From a virus: a DNA stretch of 64,000 bases. Below the pieces are notes generated by a model. It saw only the letters and a program-made list of their open reading frames with translations, did not search any database and was not told the origin of the DNA. How positions within the stretch are numbered: position 1 is the stretch's first letter; every line of letters starts with the position of its first letter. Made by a program: the position numbers and the translations under genes. The stretch is from positions 38,517 to 102,516 of IMG/VR virus record IMGVR_UViG_3300032334_000556. One strand, 5' to 3'. Positions 24,609 through 31,420 of this stretch are shown here, piece by piece.

Positions 24609-25748
24609 ATGGAACAAAATGTTTTTGAGTCTAAATTGTTTGAACTGTTTCCCGATGTTATTGACACTGGGACTGTTAGTCGTGCTCAAATTGTTGACAC
24701 GATGAATATCTTGGGTACTACTAAGTATCCCAACTGGCTGATGACCAATAAAGTTGGTCGTGGTCTTTACGCAATTGCTGGTGGTAACACAGTACGTAAA
24801 GTTGTTGAACAAGAAATCGGTGAGAATGCTGTGAACAAACCTACATATATTACTGAAGCCACAGTTGCTGCTCCAATCGTTGATATCAATTATGTTGCTT
24901 GGGGTAACCACACTGATGTTGAAGCGATTGTAAAATCTAAATTGTTTCACCCGATCTATATTACAGGTCCGACTGGGAATGGTAAGTCAACTATGGTTGA
25001 ACAGATTTGCGCAAAACAAAAGACACCTCTTATCCGTGTTAACTTGAACGCAACTGATGACGAAGATAAGTTGATCGCATCTAAGACTTTGGTTGAAGGT
25101 AACGTGGTTATTGAAGATGGTCCAGTTGTGATTGCGATGCGTAAGGGTATCCCAATCTTGATTGATGAGATTGACGCTGGTGGCGCAAACTTGCTTATGT
25201 GTTTGCAGGGTGTTCTTGAAGGTAAGCCACTTTACATCAAAGCCAAGAACGAAATCGTATACCCACAGAAGGGTTTTAATGTAATCGCAACTGCTAACAC
25301 CAAAGGTAAAGGCAGTGACGATGGTCGCTATATCGGCACCAACGTCTTGAATGAAGCATTCCTCGAGCGGTTCGCTATTGTCTTCGAGCAGGAATATCCT
25401 GGTCAAAAGGTTGAAGCGAAAATCGTTACCAATCTGATGAAGTCTCTTGACTGTTTAGATGGTGATTTTACTTCGGTTCTAATTAAATGGGCTGATGCAA
25501 TTCGTCGCACCTTCGAGGATGGTGGTGTTGACGAAACAATTACGACTCGTCGTTTGGTTCACATTGTGAAAAACTTTGCGATCTATAAGGACAAGCGTAA
25601 GGCAGTACAGTTGGCTATCAATCGATTTGACAGTCACACCAAAGATGCTTTTATGGACTTGTTCGATAAAGTTTCTTCGGAACCAACTGCTGTTGTAACG
25701 GAGCAAGTACCTGTTTCCGAAGAAACAGAAAAAGTGCTTGACATTTAA
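24609..25748 (+). CDS. CobS/MoxR-like AAA+ ATPase
   Basis: The 379-residue protein has a small N-terminal domain (GTVSR, NWLMTNKVGRGLYAI, residues about 20-60), then a MoxR-type AAA+ core: Walker A GPTGNGKST (about 120-128), Walker B ILIDEIDAGG, sensor 1 VIATANTKGKG, and the arginine finger FLERFAIVF. This is the type annotated CobS in marine T4-like phages. MoxR ATPases work with VWA partners; the CobT-like protein at 21671 is the obvious one. The ATG at 24609 fits GGAG spacing; earlier ATGs lie too close to the transcription start. Confidence 0.88.
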   Translation: MEQNVFESKLFELFPDVIDTGTVSRAQIVDTMNILGTTKYPNWLMTNKVGRGLYAIAGGNTVRKVVEQEIGENAVNKPTYITEATVAAPIVDINYVAWGNHTDVEAIVKSKLFHPIYITGPTGNGKSTMVEQICAKQKTPLIRVNLNATDDEDKLIASKTLVEGNVVIEDGPVVIAMRKGIPILIDEIDAGGANLLMCLQGVLEGKPLYIKAKNEIVYPQKGFNVIATANTKGKGSDDGRYIGTNVLNEAFLERFAIVFEQEYPGQKVEAKIVTNLMKSLDCLDGDFTSVLIKWADAIRRTFEDGGVDETITTRRLVHIVKNFAIYKDKRKAVQLAINRFDSHTKDAFMDLFDKVSSEPTAVVTEQVPVSEETEKVLDI

Positions 25749-25766
25749 TAGTAAATCAGGTATAAT
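25738..25766 (+). promoter_or_regulatory. Promoter inside the 3' end of the CobS-like gene
   Basis: TTGACA overlaps the last codons and stop of the ATPase gene; after 17 bases comes TATAAT. It would express the next gene separately. Confidence 0.83.
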
Positions 25767-25797
25767 TATTTTTGTAAATTGATAAAGGAGTTTTATT

Positions 25798-26184
25798 ATG
25801 TTGAAGTATAATGATCTAACAAAAGCGCAAAAGCGTTTCGTTGATACAGTTGTTCGTGAATTTCCTCAAGTTAAAAAGACTGGCACAGTTTCCCGTAAGG
25901 AACTTGAGTCAATCTACTGGACTTTGAATGAGAAGCGTGCCAAAGGTGGGGAGAAAGTTGGTTTCCCTAACTGGTTGACTGGACCTAACAAGGTTGGTCG
26001 TGGTGTGTTTGCTTTGCCAATGCCAGAAGCAGTTGCTGCGAAAGCAAAGAAAACTGCTAATGCAGAAAAAGAAAAGTTTGAACAAATCGTTAACGATGGT
26101 ATCGTAGATGTTCCTGAGATTGACGATGGGTATGATGAAGAACTTGAGAGTATTAAGCAAGACATTGCTGATATCAATTCTTAA
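25798..26184 (+). CDS. Free-standing copy of the CobS-like N-terminal domain
   Basis: The 128-residue protein shares with the first 60 residues of the 24609 ATPase the sequence of features FPQVKKTGTVSR, FPNWLTGPNKVGRGVFALP. The rest is an acidic tail with a Lys/Ala-rich linker. A domain duplication is the simplest reading; it may compete with or adapt the ATPase. GGAG precedes the ATG. Confidence 0.7.
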   Translation: MLKYNDLTKAQKRFVDTVVREFPQVKKTGTVSRKELESIYWTLNEKRAKGGEKVGFPNWLTGPNKVGRGVFALPMPEAVAAKAKKTANAEKEKFEQIVNDGIVDVPEIDDGYDEELESIKQDIADINS

Positions 26185-26203
26185 TTAGATAGTTTCGTGG
26201 GAT

Positions 26204-26233
26204 GGATGCGTGTGGTCACCAGCGCATCCTTTT
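26204..26233 (+). terminator. Intrinsic terminator
   Basis: GGATGCG pairs with CGCATCC over a loop that itself contains the palindrome GGTCACC-like TGGTCACCA, followed by four T. Confidence 0.75.
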
Positions 26234-26272
26234 CCCATTTATTTGGTGACATTATTTTATGGAGTATTAATT

Positions 26273-26530
26273 ATGACAAAGCAAAGTCTTTTGTTGAAAC
26301 ACCTACAAGCTGGTAAAGCATTTACCGCAAAGCAAATCGCTGCTTCTTTCGGTATCGCCCACCCTGCTTCTGCTGTTCGTAACTTGCGTGAACAAGGTTA
26401 TTGTGTTTATAGCAACACAGCAAAATTGAGCAATGGCGCAGTTGCTGTTAAGTATCGCATTGGCAAGCCAAGCAAGCGTATGCTCGCTCTCGCTTATCGT
26501 GTTGCTGGTACAGGCATGTTCTCACGTTAA
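26273..26530 (+). CDS. Small winged-helix-like protein
   Basis: The 85-residue basic protein contains FTAKQIAASFGIAHPASAVR and NLREQGYCVYS, the pattern of a winged helix in phage DNA-binding proteins. The frame is open into the terminator, but the ATG at 26273 has GGAG 8 bases before it. It may be a small transcription regulator. Confidence 0.7.
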   Translation: MTKQSLLLKHLQAGKAFTAKQIAASFGIAHPASAVRNLREQGYCVYSNTAKLSNGAVAVKYRIGKPSKRMLALAYRVAGTGMFSR

Positions 26531-26540
26531 TTGAGTAACT

Positions 26541-26571
26541 GGGTCTGGGCATTGGGAAAGTGCCTAGACCC
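26541..26571 (+). terminator. Long hairpin between genes
   Basis: GGGTCTGGGCA pairs with TGCCTAGACCC with one G-T pair. No strong T tract follows, so it may end or protect the transcript. Confidence 0.6.
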
Positions 26572-26591
26572 ATCTTCATTTGGAGAAAGCA

Positions 26592-26960
26592 ATGGCTAGA
26601 AGTAAAACAACTAGAGAATTGATTGAAGAAAATATCAAAGCATCTCAAACTGCTACAACAGGTGGTCGTAAATTTGATGGTAATAAACTTCAATATGGAT
26701 TGGTTCCACCATTGGCGTTAGAAGCAACAGTAGAAATCCTAACATTTGGTGCGGAGAAATATGAGCCAGATAATTGGAAACATGTCCCTGATTCTAAACG
26801 TAGATATTTTGACGCAATGCAAAGACATCTATGGGCATGGAAACAAGGTGAACAAAATGATCCTGAAACTGGCAAGAACCATTTGGCACATGCAATGTGT
26901 TGCTTAATGTTTTTGTATGAACATGATGTAAAATACTCAAAGGATGAACAAACTGTATAA
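26592..26960 (+). CDS. dATP/dGTP diphosphohydrolase-like protein (DUF5664 type)
   Basis: The 122-residue protein shows GGRKFDGNKLQYGLVPPLAL, ILTFGAEKYEPDNWKHV, MQRHLWAWKQGEQNDPETG and HLAHAMCCLMFL, the conserved blocks of the phage family annotated as dATP/dGTP diphosphohydrolase. It would trim the host nucleotide pool. The related MazZ enzymes serve 2-aminoadenine phages, but I see no PurZ partner here. The ATG at 26592 follows GGAGAAAGCA. Confidence 0.78.
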   Translation: MARSKTTRELIEENIKASQTATTGGRKFDGNKLQYGLVPPLALEATVEILTFGAEKYEPDNWKHVPDSKRRYFDAMQRHLWAWKQGEQNDPETGKNHLAHAMCCLMFLYEHDVKYSKDEQTV

Positions 26961-26963
26961 ATA
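26956..26963 (+). promoter_or_regulatory. T4-type late promoter
   Basis: TATAAATA overlaps the stop codon of the upstream gene and lies 30 bases before the next ATG. Confidence 0.75.
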
Positions 26964-26992
26964 ACTTTACTACTTAACTCTATGGAGGATAT

Positions 26993-27238
26993 ATGTCAAA
27001 TGAACTCGACAAAGAACAACACTCTAAACGTATCCATCAAAAAGAAGTTAAGATACGAAAACAGTTAAAGATAGCAAAAGTATCTGGTATGAACAAGTAT
27101 TTGCAACAACCACATAGATTGAATAAACACCACGCTATGGATTGTGGAAATCCAGATTGTTTTATGTGTTCTAATCCAAGAAAAACACTTGGTGAAAGAA
27201 CCATACAAGAAAAAAGGTTTTATCAGATAGATGAGTAA
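26993..27238 (+). CDS. Conserved small phage protein (HHAMDCGNPDC type)
   Basis: The 81-residue basic protein carries RLNKHHAMDCGNPDCFMCSN, a Cys3/His2 cluster, and LGERTIQEKRF. I recognise this cluster from many environmental T4-like phages; no function is known. The late promoter upstream makes it a late gene, perhaps a virion or packaging accessory. Zinc binding is likely. Confidence 0.75.
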   Translation: MSNELDKEQHSKRIHQKEVKIRKQLKIAKVSGMNKYLQQPHRLNKHHAMDCGNPDCFMCSNPRKTLGERTIQEKRFYQIDE

Positions 27239-27782
27239 TTTTAAATTTTGGGATTATAATGTTGATGTTAGTTCGATACTAGAACAAGTATTGGACAACC
27301 CACAAGATTGGCAAGCAGTGTCTTCTTATAAGAACATTGCTGGCGATCTCAAGCCATATGGCTTTATGCCTTTGACTATGGCAGTAGTTCGTAAAGAAGG
27401 AGACAATCCTAAGAACTCAGAACTACAAATGAACACACCACTATACACAAAATACACTGAGATTAGGAAATGGCTGATCGAGCGTGGAATAACTGAACAT
27501 TCCCGAGCAGCATTTTTCAAGTTGGCAATTGGTGGAGAAGTTTTGTCTCACATCGATGATGGAACATATTACAAAACACGTGATAGATTTCATCTTTGTC
27601 TACAAGGAAAATATCTTTACACATGTGGCGATGAGCAACATATCATTGAGCCAGGAACTTTCTTTTGGTTTAATAATAAAGAGTATCATGCTGCGAAACA
27701 AGTTGGTGACGAAGAACGTCTTACCTTTGTGTTCGATGTGCCACATTCGTTAGATCATCCTGCTAACAGTAAATATATTTGA
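27231..27782 (+). CDS. Aspartyl/asparaginyl beta-hydroxylase-like oxygenase
   Basis: The 183-residue protein has the iron-site pattern of this 2-oxoglutarate oxygenase family: HIDD (H107, D109), the RDRFHLCL strand (R119, H121), FWFNNKEYH (H153) and EERLTFVFDV (R163). The substrate could be a protein or small molecule. It overlaps the previous gene by 8 bases, so it is probably expressed late with it. It differs from the 9793 and 39260 oxygenases. Confidence 0.8.
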   Translation: MSNFKFWDYNVDVSSILEQVLDNPQDWQAVSSYKNIAGDLKPYGFMPLTMAVVRKEGDNPKNSELQMNTPLYTKYTEIRKWLIERGITEHSRAAFFKLAIGGEVLSHIDDGTYYKTRDRFHLCLQGKYLYTCGDEQHIIEPGTFFWFNNKEYHAAKQVGDEERLTFVFDVPHSLDHPANSKYI

Positions 27783-27807
27783 CACAAAACACTTTTATAG
27801 GTATAAT
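27779..27807 (+). promoter_or_regulatory. Promoter for the clamp and clamp-loader operon
   Basis: TTGACA overlaps the upstream stop codon; 17-base spacer; TATAAT. It drives gp45-gp44-gp62-RegA. Confidence 0.87.
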
Positions 27808-27848
27808 ACTTTATACATATTGATATATCATTTTTAAAGGAGACGTGA

Positions 27849-28508
27849 ATGAAGATTAGTAAAGAAACGCAAGAGGTATTGAAGAACTTTGCTTCTATCA
27901 ATTTAAACCTGTTGCTTCGTGAAGGTAACAGCATCTATTCGATGACTGAAAACAAAACTGTGTTTGGGGAAGTAATTGTTCCTGAAACATTCCCACAAAA
28001 TTTTGGTATCTATGATATCAATGAATTTCTTGGCACATTGTCATTGTTCAATGACCCAGATCTATCTTTCAGTGGCAACACTGTAACAATCAAAGAAGGT
28101 AAGAATCAAATTAGTTACCGTGCTGCGGAAGAAACTACTTTGAAGACACCTGCCAAGGCAATCAATTTCCCAGAAGCGGAAATCAATTTCTCACTCTCAG
28201 CTGGCGATCTATCAAACTTGATCCGTGCTGCTGGTGTTCTTAAAGTATCTGATGTATCTTTCATCGGTTCAAATGGCAAAGTAAATGCTGTTGTTGTGGA
28301 TAAGAAAAATCCTCTAACAAATAAATTTGAAGTTGAGGTTGGTACAACTGATAAGAACTTTACAGCAAACCTTAAAATTGAAAACTTCAAAATGCTTCCA
28401 GGAGCATATGATGTTTCTATTGCTAAGATGAAAATTTGTCGTTTTAAATCTGCAAAAACAAGTCTATCATATTATGTAGCAGTTGAATCTGATTCAACAT
28501 CTGAATAA
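27849..28508 (+). CDS. 45: Sliding clamp gp45
   Basis: The 219-residue protein is close in size to T4 gp45 (228) and starts MKISKETQEVLKNFASINLN with NFGIYDINEFLGTLSLF and the repeated clamp-domain pattern. It tethers gp43 to DNA and activates gp55-dependent late promoters. AAAGGAGACGTGA precedes the start; in T4 this leader is a RegA target. Confidence 0.95.
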   Translation: MKISKETQEVLKNFASINLNLLLREGNSIYSMTENKTVFGEVIVPETFPQNFGIYDINEFLGTLSLFNDPDLSFSGNTVTIKEGKNQISYRAAEETTLKTPAKAINFPEAEINFSLSAGDLSNLIRAAGVLKVSDVSFIGSNGKVNAVVVDKKNPLTNKFEVEVGTTDKNFTANLKIENFKMLPGAYDVSIAKMKICRFKSAKTSLSYYVAVESDSTSE

Positions 28509-28526
28509 TTTTAAGGATATTATATT

Positions 28527-29468
28527 ATGAGTCGTGAAGAGTTTCTCTGGTGCGAGAAGTATCGCCCACAAGTTATTGATGATTGCATCCTACCGCAACA
28601 AATCAAAGATACATTTAAGCAATATATTGCTGAGGGACAGTTGCCCAATTTTATTTTCTCAGGCAGTGCTGGTGTAGGTAAAACTACAGTGGCACGTGCT
28701 TTGTGTAATGAGTTGGGTGCTGATTATTTGTTTATCAACGGATCTGAAGAAAGAGGAATCGATGTCTTACGTACAAAAATCAAACAATTTGCCTCGTCTG
28801 TTAGTATCACCGCAGAAGGTGCAAAAGTCGTCATCCTTGACGAAGCCGACTATCTTACGCCAGACACACAAGCAGCCTTGCGTGCTTTTATCGAAGAGTT
28901 TTCAAACAACTGTCGATTCATCCTTACATGTAACTTCAAAAACAGAATCATTGCTCCACTCCACAGTCGATGCGCAGTCGTAGACTTTAAGATTGAAAGC
29001 AAAGATAAACCAAAGATCGCAGCATCATTTTTCCGCAGGGTTAATGATGTTCTAACATCTGAAGGTGTAGAATCTGATTCTAAAGTTGTTGCTAAAGTTG
29101 TAGAAACATTTTTCCCAGACTTCCGTAGAGTTCTTAACGAACTTCAAAGATATAGTGTTAGTGGTAAAGTTGATGCTGGCATTTTAGCCAACATGTCCGA
29201 TGAAACCATGAAAGAGTTGGTTGGTTATCTCAAGGAGAAAAACTTTATTGAGGCACGTAAGTGGGTTGCTAGAAACAACGACATTGAAACTTCGGTATTA
29301 TTCCGAAGACTTTATGACACTGCTGCAGATATTGTTGAGGGACAATCTGTTCCTCAGCTTGTGTTGATACTTGCTGATTATCAGTATAAAGCAGCATTCG
29401 TTGCTGACATTGAAGTTAATAATGTTGCTGCTTTGACAGAGATTATGGCAAACTGTAAATTCAAGTGA
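28527..29468 (+). CDS. 44: Clamp loader large subunit gp44
   Basis: The 313-residue AAA+ ATPase has FLWCEKYRP at the N terminus, Walker A GSAGVGKTT (residues about 46-54), Walker B VVILDEADY and the SRC box HSRCAV. T4 gp44 has 319 residues. With gp62 it loads gp45. Confidence 0.97.
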   Translation: MSREEFLWCEKYRPQVIDDCILPQQIKDTFKQYIAEGQLPNFIFSGSAGVGKTTVARALCNELGADYLFINGSEERGIDVLRTKIKQFASSVSITAEGAKVVILDEADYLTPDTQAALRAFIEEFSNNCRFILTCNFKNRIIAPLHSRCAVVDFKIESKDKPKIAASFFRRVNDVLTSEGVESDSKVVAKVVETFFPDFRRVLNELQRYSVSGKVDAGILANMSDETMKELVGYLKEKNFIEARKWVARNNDIETSVLFRRLYDTAADIVEGQSVPQLVLILADYQYKAAFVADIEVNNVAALTEIMANCKFK

Positions 29469-29475
29469 GGTTATC

Positions 29476-29859
29476 ATGACCCCATTTGATTTTATTAATG
29501 CGATCTGCGACAACAAAAACAAGGATCTAATAAAAGAACCACAAGCTGAAAAAGACTATAACTCTTTCATCATCAACAGAGGTTTGGCGTACTTTCCAGA
29601 TACAGTACTTCAAGCCAATCAGATGAATATCCATCGTGCCATTCCGAAAGATTGGCAATTTTCGTATTTGCTAAATACAATTACCAAGAAAAAACGATTC
29701 AGTAAATGGGCTGAGAAAGTCCCAAAAACAGATGACTTGGAAATGGTAATGCAATACTATGATTATAGTAAGCGTAAAGCAATGACTGTTCTCGACATTT
29801 TGACAGAAGAACAGTTACAACTGATAAAACGAAAAATGGATAAAGGTGGAAGAAAATGA
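29476..29859 (+). CDS. 62: Clamp loader small subunit gp62
   Basis: The 127-residue protein begins MTPFDFINAICDNKNKDLI and matches the short gp62 of marine T4-like phages (T4 has 187). Central NRGLAYFPDTVLQANQMN and PKDWQFSYLLNTI are conserved in the family. It overlaps RegA by 4 bases. Confidence 0.92.
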   Translation: MTPFDFINAICDNKNKDLIKEPQAEKDYNSFIINRGLAYFPDTVLQANQMNIHRAIPKDWQFSYLLNTITKKKRFSKWAEKVPKTDDLEMVMQYYDYSKRKAMTVLDILTEEQLQLIKRKMDKGGRK

Positions 29860-30278
29860 GTGTTGAAACTGTTTATTATGATTGGACATCAGACAGTATG
29901 CTCGAAGTGACACTCCCAGAACCAGACAATTTCCTTAAGATTAAGGAAACATTGACACGTATTGGGATCGCATCACGTAAAGAGCATAAGTTGTTCCAGT
30001 CATGTCATATTCTGCACAAACAGGGTAGATATTTCTTGGTGCATTTCAAAGAACTATTTGCTTTGGATGGAAAAGAATCAAATTTAACAAACAATGATAT
30101 TGAACGTAGGAACACAGTTGCTGTATTGCTTCAAGATTGGGGACTGTTGAAAATTATAAAGCCAGCAGAAGCTGAACCACAAGCATCATTGTCACAAATT
30201 AAAGTATTGTCTTTCAAAGAGAAAGACGAATGGGAACTTGTACCCAAGTATAATATTGGGAAAAAAGTTAAGAAGTAA
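29856..30278 (+). CDS. regA: Translational repressor RegA
   Basis: The 140-residue protein shares with T4 RegA (122 residues) the blocks FLKIKETLTRIGIASRKEHK, LFQSCHILHKQGRYFLVHFK, DWGLLKI and DEWELVPKY. RegA binds leaders of early mRNAs, including those of gp45 and gp44, and blocks translation. There is an N-terminal extension of about 16 residues compared with T4. Confidence 0.95.
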   Translation: MSVETVYYDWTSDSMLEVTLPEPDNFLKIKETLTRIGIASRKEHKLFQSCHILHKQGRYFLVHFKELFALDGKESNLTNNDIERRNTVAVLLQDWGLLKIIKPAEAEPQASLSQIKVLSFKEKDEWELVPKYNIGKKVKK

Positions 30279-30330
30279 GTCAACCAATTATAATGCTGTA
30301 GCGTTATATTATTATGGAGAGTAGGAAATT

Positions 30331-30519
30331 ATGAGTATTATTAAATTGAATCTTAATGTTGATGAGGTTGATCTTGTGTTATCTGCGCTTGGCGAACAAC
30401 CATACATCAAAGTAAGTGGCTTAATTGAGAAGTTACGCAATCAAGCCGTACCACAATGGAAAGCGATCCAAGAAGCGCAGGAAATCCAAACTTCAACTAA
30501 TGAGGAAACGCAATCATGA
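30331..30519 (+). CDS. Small hypothetical protein
   Basis: The 62-residue protein has LNVDEVDLVLSALGEQPYIK and a helical end with a Gln/Thr-rich tail. It resembles small T4-like proteins located after RegA. GGAGAGTAGGAAATT precedes the start; a TATAAT at 30289 lacks a good -35. It overlaps the next gene by 4 bases. Confidence 0.65.
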   Translation: MSIIKLNLNVDEVDLVLSALGEQPYIKVSGLIEKLRNQAVPQWKAIQEAQEIQTSTNEETQS

Positions 30520-30815
30520 AAAATCTTATCGCAATCGTAGCACTTTCAGTAGCAACAGTATCATTTGCTCAACCAGCCAAATCACCTGAACCAAAACCAG
30601 CAGCTACTGCCCCAGCCAAAAAAGCTGAGACAAAGAAACCAGTTGCTAAGAAAGATGAAGCGAAACATGCTCCAACTTCTGTTCAAGAGAAAGCAGCTGC
30701 AAATGCTAAGGCAAAGGTAGAAGCCAAGAAAGAAAAGGACGCTGCTAAAGCAGCCACTAAAAGTCAAGCTACACCTACCAAGGACACAAAGAAAGCAACA
30801 GCAACTTCTAAGTAA
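30516..30815 (+). CDS. Exported Lys/Ala/Pro-rich protein
   Basis: The 99-residue protein starts with a clear Sec signal peptide, MKNLIAIVALSVATVSFAQP, with a likely cleavage after SFA (residue 18). The mature part is low-complexity, very basic and rich in Ala, Lys, Pro and Thr. It probably reaches the periplasm, where a basic disordered chain could bind the cell wall, membrane or nucleic acid. No homologue is recognised. Confidence 0.7.
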   Translation: MKNLIAIVALSVATVSFAQPAKSPEPKPAATAPAKKAETKKPVAKKDEAKHAPTSVQEKAAANAKAKVEAKKEKDAAKAATKSQATPTKDTKKATATSK

Positions 30816-30999
30816 TTTAGAAATTGATGACGATGATGACGATGGGTTTGATGAACTAGATATTCAATCACCCTATCGTCGTCCAAAAATTGTTCAAGAA
30901 GATACAGATACAGATCTTAGTGAACATGTAAAATTTAGACTTTTTTTAGCAAGGCAACTTGCTTTGATGAAGTTTGATAATATAAATAAAAACAGTTAG
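30814..30999 (+). pseudogene. Coding-like frame without a start codon
   Basis: In the +1 frame relative to the exported protein, 61 sense codons run from the upstream stop to a TAG at 30997. The translation looks real: an Asp run, then SPYRRPKIVQED, DLSEHVKFRLFLARQLALMK. There is no ATG, GTG or TTG before that core. It is either a gene that lost its start, a frameshift extension of the exported protein, or started from ATT at 30823. Confidence 0.45.
30981..30988 (+). promoter_or_regulatory. T4-type late promoter before pqqA
   Basis: TATAAATA lies 99 bases before the pqqA ATG, inside the end of the startless frame. It would make pqqA and hsp20 late transcripts. Confidence 0.65.
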
Positions 31000-31026
31000 T
31001 AGTTTTTAATGATTTTCATTAGCCAT

Positions 31027-31047
31027 TTATTTGCCTTCGGGGAATAA
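31027..31047 (+). other. TTCG hairpin upstream of pqqA
   Basis: An 8-bp stem with one bulged G is capped by the stable TTCG tetraloop (core gCCTTCGGG). The same bulged core recurs at 31363-31381. It may process or protect the RNA. Confidence 0.55.
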
Positions 31048-31086
31048 GTATTATTGTCCAAATCGGACATATAAGGAGATGAAAAC

Positions 31087-31158
31087 ATGTGGACTAAACC
31101 TACTGCAACGGAAATGCGTTTTGGCTTTGAAATTACAATGTACGTAGCCAATCGCTAA
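31087..31158 (+). CDS. pqqA: PQQ precursor peptide PqqA
   Basis: This 23-residue peptide has the length and pattern of bacterial PqqA: MWTKP at the start, then RFGFEITMYVANR at the end. The Glu and Tyr of FEITMY are separated by three residues, exactly the pair that PqqE and later enzymes cross-link and excise to make pyrroloquinoline quinone. AAGGAG stands 8 bases before the ATG, and a hairpin (TGTCC/GGACA, 31055-31069) lies just upstream. No other pqq gene is in the window, so the phage would rely on host PqqB-E. Known bacterial PqqA peptides are 22-29 residues. The fit is strong for so short a gene. Confidence 0.85.
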   Translation: MWTKPTATEMRFGFEITMYVANR

Positions 31159-31360
31159 ACGATTCTCAGGGATGGGAACGTCAAAGATGGAACCTAGTCC
31201 TATCGCGACGTAATACTCTAGGATAAACTGGTTGGGGGAAACCAGCCCAGAACCCCCACTAATTTGGATTCACCTTAGGACCGCTAAGTAACGAATCGCA
31301 TAAAGCGGATATGGCGTCACGATATCGCTGGAATCGTAACCAGTATTTAATATGGCTCTC
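31159..31360 (+). ncRNA. Candidate structured RNA downstream of pqqA
   Basis: This gene-free stretch folds by eye into several helices: CTGGTT/AACCAG (31228-31245) with a GGGGG loop that can pair with CCCCC at 31253-31257 as a pseudoknot; GATTC-CTTAG/CTAAG-GAATC (31267-31297); AGCG(G)ATAT/ATATCGCT (31304-31329); CCTAG/CTAGG (31193-31222); and a long-range CGATTC/GAATCG (31160/31293). I could not match it to tmRNA, RNase P, 6S, a group I intron or a known riboswitch. It could be a riboswitch, a processing element or a small RNA. Confidence 0.5.
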
Positions 31361-31362
31361 TT

Positions 31363-31381
31363 CAATCGCCTTCGGGGATTG
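31363..31381 (+). other. TTCG hairpin before hsp20
   Basis: CAATC-CC/GG-GATTG with one bulged G and a TTCG loop; a T run follows nine bases later. Weak terminator or RNA-stability element. Confidence 0.5.
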
Positions 31382-31420
31382 CTTGAGGGTTTTTCTAACT
31401 CGCTTAATAGGAGAAAACTT

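Noticed and set aside
26592-26960. 2-aminoadenine (Z) genome system because of the dATP/dGTP hydrolase-like gene
   Set aside because: No PurZ-like adenylosuccinate synthetase is visible, and the DUF5664 family occurs in many phages with normal adenine.
30289-30294. TATAAT before the 30331 gene as a promoter
   Set aside because: No acceptable -35 lies 16-18 bases upstream, unlike the many near-perfect promoters elsewhere.
31159-31360. Group I intron or tmRNA in the region after pqqA
   Set aside because: I found no convincing P7/P3 core, no interrupted host gene, and no tRNA-like ends or tag frame; only generic helices remain.
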